From positions 1 to 64,000 of the forward strand of contig NZ_LMPD01000008.1 in the NCBI RefSeq assembly GCF_001424305.1: 64,000 bases of DNA. Reading direction: 5' to 3'. A program made the position numbers and the translations under genes. Each line of letters opens with the position of its first letter. The stretch's first letter is position 1. Below the pieces are notes generated by a model that saw only the letters and a list, made by a program, of their open reading frames with translations, searched no databases and was not told the DNA's origin. The stretch comes from Pedobacter sp. Leaf176 (lineage in GTDB: Bacteria; Bacteroidota; Bacteroidia; Sphingobacteriales; Sphingobacteriaceae). This document shows positions 59,873 through 64,000 of this stretch, piece after piece.

Positions 59873-59906
59873 AGTTAATTACCTCAAAAGGGTAATTAAC
59901 TTTTTT
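59873..59906 (+). terminator. terminator-like hairpin between rpsD and rpoA
   Basis: AGTTAATTACC (59873-59883) pairs over 11 bp with GGTAATTAACT (59891-59901); a run of T's (59901-59906) follows. The stem is AT-rich with two G-C pairs near the loop. It could lower rpoA/rplQ transcription or stabilise mRNA ends. Readthrough is expected since rpoA has no clear promoter of its own. Confidence 0.6.
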
Positions 59907-59947
59907 CATGTTACTATATATTCAATAACGAATTTAAAAAAATATAA

Positions 59948-60940
59948 ATGGCAATTTTAGCATTTCAGAAACCAGACAAAGTGATCATGCAGAAATCAAC
60001 CGATTTCGATGGCATATTTGAATTTCGTCCTTTAGAACCCGGTTTCGGTGTAACAATTGGTAATGCCTTAAGAAGAATTTTACTTTCTTCATTAGAAGGT
60101 TATGCTATTACTACTATTCGTTTTTCAGGCGTTTCGCATGAGTTTTCTACCATGAAAGGTGTTGTAGAAGATTTAACTGATATCATCTTGAACTTAAAAC
60201 AAGTACGTTTTAAAAAAACCGGTGATTCTGGTGATGCTGAAAAAGTATTCATCATTGTTAACGGCCAGGATCAGTTCAAAGCTGGTGATATTACTAAATT
60301 CTCTAACAACTTTACAGTATTAAATCCTGAGCATGTTATTTGCAACATGGATAAATCTGTTACTTTAGAAGTGGAATTAACCATCAATAAAGGACGTGGT
60401 TATGTACCTGCTGAAGAAAATAAAGTTGCTGATGCTGTTGTAGGTGTTATCGCTATCGATTCGATCTACACACCAATGAAAAACGTTAAATACACAATTG
60501 AAAACTTCCGTGTTGAACAAAAGACGGATTATGAGAAATTGGTATTAGATATTTCTACTGATGGTTCAATTCACCCTGAAGAAGCGTTAAAAGAGGCGGC
60601 TAAGATTCTTATCCAACACTTTATGTTATTCTCTGATGAGAACTTAGTATTAGAATCTCAGGCAAAAGAAGAAACTAAAGAAGTTGACGAGGAAATTTTA
60701 CACATGCGTAAAATCCTTAAAACTGAACTAGTGGATATGGATCTTTCAGTTAGAGCATTAAACTGCTTAAAAGCTGCTGATATCCGTACTTTAGCTGATT
60801 TGGTTTCTTACGATGTTGCTGATATGTTAAAATTCAGAAACTTTGGTAAAAAATCATTAACAGAGATTCAAGAGCTTGTGAAATCAAAGGGTTTGTCATT
60901 CGGCATGAACCTGTCTAAATTTAAATTAGACGAAGAGTAA
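59948..60940 (+). CDS. rpoA: RNA polymerase alpha subunit
   Basis: A 330-residue subunit. The N-terminal assembly domain has FEFRPLEPGFGVTIGNALRRILLSSLEGYAIT. The C-terminal domain begins near residue 255 (MDLSVRALNCLKAADIRTLADLVSYD) and has the DNA-binding end KNFGKKSLTEIQELV (here RNFGKKSLTEIQELV). Length is normal. It lies between rpsD and rplQ as usual. Confidence 0.98.
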   Translation: MAILAFQKPDKVIMQKSTDFDGIFEFRPLEPGFGVTIGNALRRILLSSLEGYAITTIRFSGVSHEFSTMKGVVEDLTDIILNLKQVRFKKTGDSGDAEKVFIIVNGQDQFKAGDITKFSNNFTVLNPEHVICNMDKSVTLEVELTINKGRGYVPAEENKVADAVVGVIAIDSIYTPMKNVKYTIENFRVEQKTDYEKLVLDISTDGSIHPEEALKEAAKILIQHFMLFSDENLVLESQAKEETKEVDEEILHMRKILKTELVDMDLSVRALNCLKAADIRTLADLVSYDVADMLKFRNFGKKSLTEIQELVKSKGLSFGMNLSKFKLDEE

Positions 60941-61044
60941 AACACATAGCGCCATGCGCGTAGCGCAAAGCGTTGAACAAATTATTATTTCACTGTGTAT
61001 AATTCCCTCTGAGACAGAGACGGTATACACTTTATTAAAAAACA

Positions 61045-61575
61045 ATGAGACACGGTAAAAAAGTAAACCACTTAGGTAGAACCGCAAGCCACAGAAAGGC
61101 GATGTTAGCGAATATGGCTTCATCACTTATTTTGCACAAAAGAATTACAACAACTTTAGCTAAAGCAAAAGCTTTACGTACTTATGTTGAGCCTATCATC
61201 ACTAAATCAAAAAGTGATACTACGCATTCACGTCGTACAGTATTTGCTTACCTACAAGATAAAGAAGTAGTAACAATCTTATTCCGCGAAATCGCTGAGA
61301 AAGTTGCAAATCGTCCAGGTGGCTACACTCGTATCATCAAATTAAACAACCGTGCAGGTGATAACGCTGAAATGGCTTTAATTGAATTTGTAGATTATAA
61401 TACAGTTTACGGTAAAGATGTAGAAGCTAAAGAAGAGAAGAAAACAACGCGTCGTGGTAGAAGTAAAACTGCTGCTGCACCTAAAGCTGCTGAAGCTAAA
61501 GCAGAAGTTGCAGAAACGGCTCCTGCGGCTACGACTGAAGAAGCACCTGCTACTGAAGAACCAAAAGGAGAATAG
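61045..61575 (+). CDS. rplQ: 50S ribosomal protein L17 with acidic Ala/Glu tail
   Basis: A 176-residue L17. MRHGKKVNHLGRTASHRKAMLANMASSLILHKRITTTLAKAK is diagnostic. The folded domain ends near residue 130; the last 45 residues are low-complexity (Lys/Arg first, then Ala/Glu/Thr/Pro). L17 sits near the tunnel exit, so the tail may reach into the cytoplasm. It is the last gene of the alpha operon. Confidence 0.97.
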   Translation: MRHGKKVNHLGRTASHRKAMLANMASSLILHKRITTTLAKAKALRTYVEPIITKSKSDTTHSRRTVFAYLQDKEVVTILFREIAEKVANRPGGYTRIIKLNNRAGDNAEMALIEFVDYNTVYGKDVEAKEEKKTTRRGRSKTAAAPKAAEAKAEVAETAPAATTEEAPATEEPKGE

Positions 61576-61597
61576 TTTTATTCACCTCAAGATAAAG

Positions 61598-61629
61598 AAA
61601 GTCCTGTTCGAAAGAGCGGGACTTTTTTT
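61598..61629 (+). terminator. terminator after rplQ
   Basis: AAAGTCCTGTTC (61598-61609) pairs with GAGCGGGACTTT (61614-61625) around a GAAA tetraloop; T's follow. It ends the S10-spc-alpha cluster. Confidence 0.9.
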
Positions 61630-61719
61630 GTTGTAGGAATTTATTAGACATTGCGAATTTTTATACCATATAGTATTTTTTCTGCTAGTATCTATAAATT
61701 AGCGTAAAATAAATTTAAT

Positions 61720-64000
61720 ATGAAATTCTGGTCTTTTCTTCTGTTATCAATACTTTGTCAATTATCTGTTGATGCTCAGGTTCTAAAATATACTGATGGT
61801 AACAACGCCTGGAATGCTGATTCACTTGGCAATCATAGAGTCGTAGTCCATTTTAATGGAACCGGGAAAGTTGCTCATGTAAAAATAGATTGGCGCAGAA
61901 GAGATGAACACCTGGAATTAAAAAAAGTAATTATTCAAGATGCTACAGGAAAAGCTTTTTCCGTTTTGAGCGTTGAAAATTTCAGCAGGGAAAGTGCCGA
62001 TATTTACTTTGAGGCACCTACAAAAGGAAAGTATTTTGTTTATTATATGCCCTATAAAAATGAGGGGAGAAGTAATTATCCGAAAGGCGTTTATTTAAAA
62101 GCAGATAATTATACATTAAATAATGCGAATAAGATTGCTATTAATGCGACTGCTTTGGAAATTCAATCCATCGATGCCTTTAATTCTTTTTATCCGATGG
62201 AAGTTATCGCAACCGCTAAGGAAACTGCTGCTGTAAAATCTAAAAATCAATCTGAAGCATTTATTGTATTTCCTGAGGATAGACTATTTCCGATTAAAAT
62301 GCAAAATGATTTACCTTATCGCTGGATTCAGAAAGGCGTTTCTAATACGTTTTCCGGTTCAGCTAAAAAGGGTGAAAATTATGCATTTCAATTTGGCGTT
62401 TATGCTTTGAAGGATTTAAAAGACGTCAAAGTGTTCTTTGGTGATTTAAAGTCATCAACAGGAAAAATAATTTCTGCAAAATACATCAACTGTTTAAATA
62501 CCAATGGAATAAGCTACGACAACAAACCTTTAACAAAAACAGTAAACGTTGCTACAGGAAAAGTGCAAGCCATGTGGATTACGGTTGATGTTCCAAGAAC
62601 AACATCAGCGGGGATTTACACTGGCAGGTTCGCAGTGAAATCTAATGGGAAATCAAAAAATATTGATGTAAAATTAACAGTTGGAAATGACGTTCTTGCG
62701 GATGCCGGCGTTGGCACACCAGATAAACAGACACGCCTGACCTGGTTAAATTCGGCAATGGCGCAGGCAAATACAGTTGTTGCACCCTACACACCACTAA
62801 AAGTTGAGGGAAATGTGATTTCTTTATTGGGCAGAAAGTTCGAAATCAACGCCGATGGCTTTCCAAGGCAAATTCAAACTTTCTTTAATCCGGAAATGAC
62901 TGGTTATACTGAAAAACCAAATAATATTTTGTACGAACCTATTCATTTTCATTTTTACAATACATCAAAAATTCAGGAGAAATTTGTTAATGGCAATTTT
63001 CAAATTACGAGCAAAGAAGCGGGAATGGTCAAGTGGACTGCAACCAGTACTTCTGAGAATCTGAAAATGGATATAGAGGGTTCACTTGAATTTGATGGTT
63101 ATGTACATTATGTGGTTAAAGTAACCGCACTAAAGGATATCGATTTCAGTAACGTAGATTTTCACATCCCGTTTGAAAAAGGTTCAACGAAATACTTAAT
63201 GGGATTGGGTGAAAAAGGTGGACTGAGGCCTGATACCGTAAAATGGAAGTGGGATGTTGCACATAAAAACCAGGATGCGGTATGGATCGGTAATGTAAAT
63301 GCAGGCTTGTATTACAACTTAAGAGATGAGCATTATCTTCGTCCGCTGAATACCAATTTCTACTTGCAGAAGCCTTTATTTCTTCCAAAATCGTGGGGAA
63401 ATGATGGTAAAGGTGGAATTCAGATCAACGTGAAAGGGAGCTCAATGCTTGCTGATAATTTTACCGGAGCACGAACCATGAAAAAAGATGATGAGCTTTA
63501 TTACAATTTCAATTTGTTGATAACACCTTTCCATCTGCTAGACACCGACTTTCAGTGGAGCAATCGTTTTTACCATAAATATGGAAATTTAGATTCTATT
63601 AAATCGGCAGGGGCCACGGTAATCAACATTCATCATGCCACGCCTATAAATCCATGGATAAATTATCCTTTCATCGAATGGAAAAAGATGAAAAGCTATA
63701 TCGACGAAGCGCACAGCAAGGGTTTGAAAGTTAAGATTTATAACACTGTACGTGAACTTTCTAATCATGCTTATGAATGGCCTGCACTGCGTAGTTTGGG
63801 TACAGAAGTTTATTCACCAGGAAAGGGTGGGGGTTTTAGCTGGTTACAAGAGCATTTGGATTCTAACTACATTGCCGCCTGGTTTGTACCCGAAATTAAA
63901 GACGCTGCAATCATAAACAGCGGTATGAATCGCTGGCATAATTATTATGTGGAGGGTATGAATTGGCTGGTTAAGAATGTTGGTATCGACGGTGTTTACC
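61720..64000 (+). CDS. putative glycoside hydrolase, DUF6067-like (truncated by window end)
   Basis: At least 760 residues, open to the window end. Signal peptide about 1-20 (VDA-QV). The first 370 residues form beta-sandwich domains. A linker and a second beta region follow (KVEGNVISLLGRKFEINADG and KYLMGLGEKGGLRPDT). The last third looks like a TIM barrel with NIHHATPINPWINYPFIEWKKM, SKGLKVKIYNTVRELSNHA and GMNWLVKNVGIDGVY. This layout resembles DUF6067 glycosidase-like proteins of this phylum; the match is from memory. The substrate is unknown. ATG 61720 follows the alpha-operon terminator by 90 bp. Confidence 0.7.
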   Translation, partial: MKFWSFLLLSILCQLSVDAQVLKYTDGNNAWNADSLGNHRVVVHFNGTGKVAHVKIDWRRRDEHLELKKVIIQDATGKAFSVLSVENFSRESADIYFEAPTKGKYFVYYMPYKNEGRSNYPKGVYLKADNYTLNNANKIAINATALEIQSIDAFNSFYPMEVIATAKETAAVKSKNQSEAFIVFPEDRLFPIKMQNDLPYRWIQKGVSNTFSGSAKKGENYAFQFGVYALKDLKDVKVFFGDLKSSTGKIISAKYINCLNTNGISYDNKPLTKTVNVATGKVQAMWITVDVPRTTSAGIYTGRFAVKSNGKSKNIDVKLTVGNDVLADAGVGTPDKQTRLTWLNSAMAQANTVVAPYTPLKVEGNVISLLGRKFEINADGFPRQIQTFFNPEMTGYTEKPNNILYEPIHFHFYNTSKIQEKFVNGNFQITSKEAGMVKWTATSTSENLKMDIEGSLEFDGYVHYVVKVTALKDIDFSNVDFHIPFEKGSTKYLMGLGEKGGLRPDTVKWKWDVAHKNQDAVWIGNVNAGLYYNLRDEHYLRPLNTNFYLQKPLFLPKSWGNDGKGGIQINVKGSSMLADNFTGARTMKKDDELYYNFNLLITPFHLLDTDFQWSNRFYHKYGNLDSIKSAGATVINIHHATPINPWINYPFIEWKKMKSYIDEAHSKGLKVKIYNTVRELSNHAYEWPALRSLGTEVYSPGKGGGFSWLQEHLDSNYIAAWFVPEIKDAAIINSGMNRWHNYYVEGMNWLVKNVGIDGVY

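Overview
The window comes from the chromosome of a member of the Bacteroidota, most likely Sphingobacteriaceae close to Pedobacter. This rests on AT-rich DNA, promoters of the TTTG/TAnnTTTG type, few Shine-Dalgarno sites, SusC/CarboxypepD_reg-type outer-membrane proteins, TlpA proteins with a DUF4369-like front, and L36/S14 proteins without zinc sites. The placement is inference from gene content and was not tested by a search. I see no insertion sequence, prophage, CRISPR array, tRNA or rRNA.

Left part (1-34.3 kb): mixed housekeeping and envelope genes. It starts with the tail of an unknown gene, an OMPLA-like outer-membrane protein and uvrA. A two-gene GH20 hexosaminidase/CYTH operon follows, then a class I amidotransferase-type hydrolase, the NAD(P)HX repair fusion nnrE-nnrD, AIM24, an ECF sigma/anti-sigma pair, lipA, mqo, a YtxJ-type bacillithiol protein, a 40-residue lipoprotein and ribH. 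A 2136-residue alpha-2-macroglobulin with a SusC-like regulatory module comes next and abuts, tail to tail, an operon of LytS-type kinase, TlpA thioredoxin and LytTR regulator. An Spx/ArsC protein, an M1 metallopeptidase, a methyltransferase, a VF530 protein, a lipoprotein and a TonB-receptor-like barrel complete this part. About 0.6 kb of apparently non-coding, possibly decayed DNA precedes the ribosomal genes.

Right part (34.95-61.6 kb): the str cluster (rpsL, rpsG, fusA, rpsJ, no tuf), then a 7.8 kb interruption, then S10-spc-alpha without a break from rplC to rplQ, including secY, map, infA, rpmJ and rpoA. The interruption separates rpsJ from rplC. It carries three small, very hydrophilic, probably disordered proteins, a NarL-type regulator, dgt, a membrane coiled-coil protein, a prephenate dehydrogenase of the fungal TYR1 type, and a TauE/DUF1634 pair. 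After the alpha-operon terminator begins a truncated DUF6067-like glycoside hydrolase.

The most unusual signals are not genes. Short palindromic elements built from 7-nt (or 14-15-nt) words sit inside the ribosomal operons, between genes of one transcription unit, where the mRNA should fold into hairpins. Five genes have a TAnnTTTG box exactly 4 nt before the start codon, and a sixth 3 nt before, as expected for leaderless mRNAs. An 18-bp perfect hairpin lies directly before the hexosaminidase start, a terminator-like hairpin lies between rpsD and rpoA, and a nested hairpin lies before rpsM.
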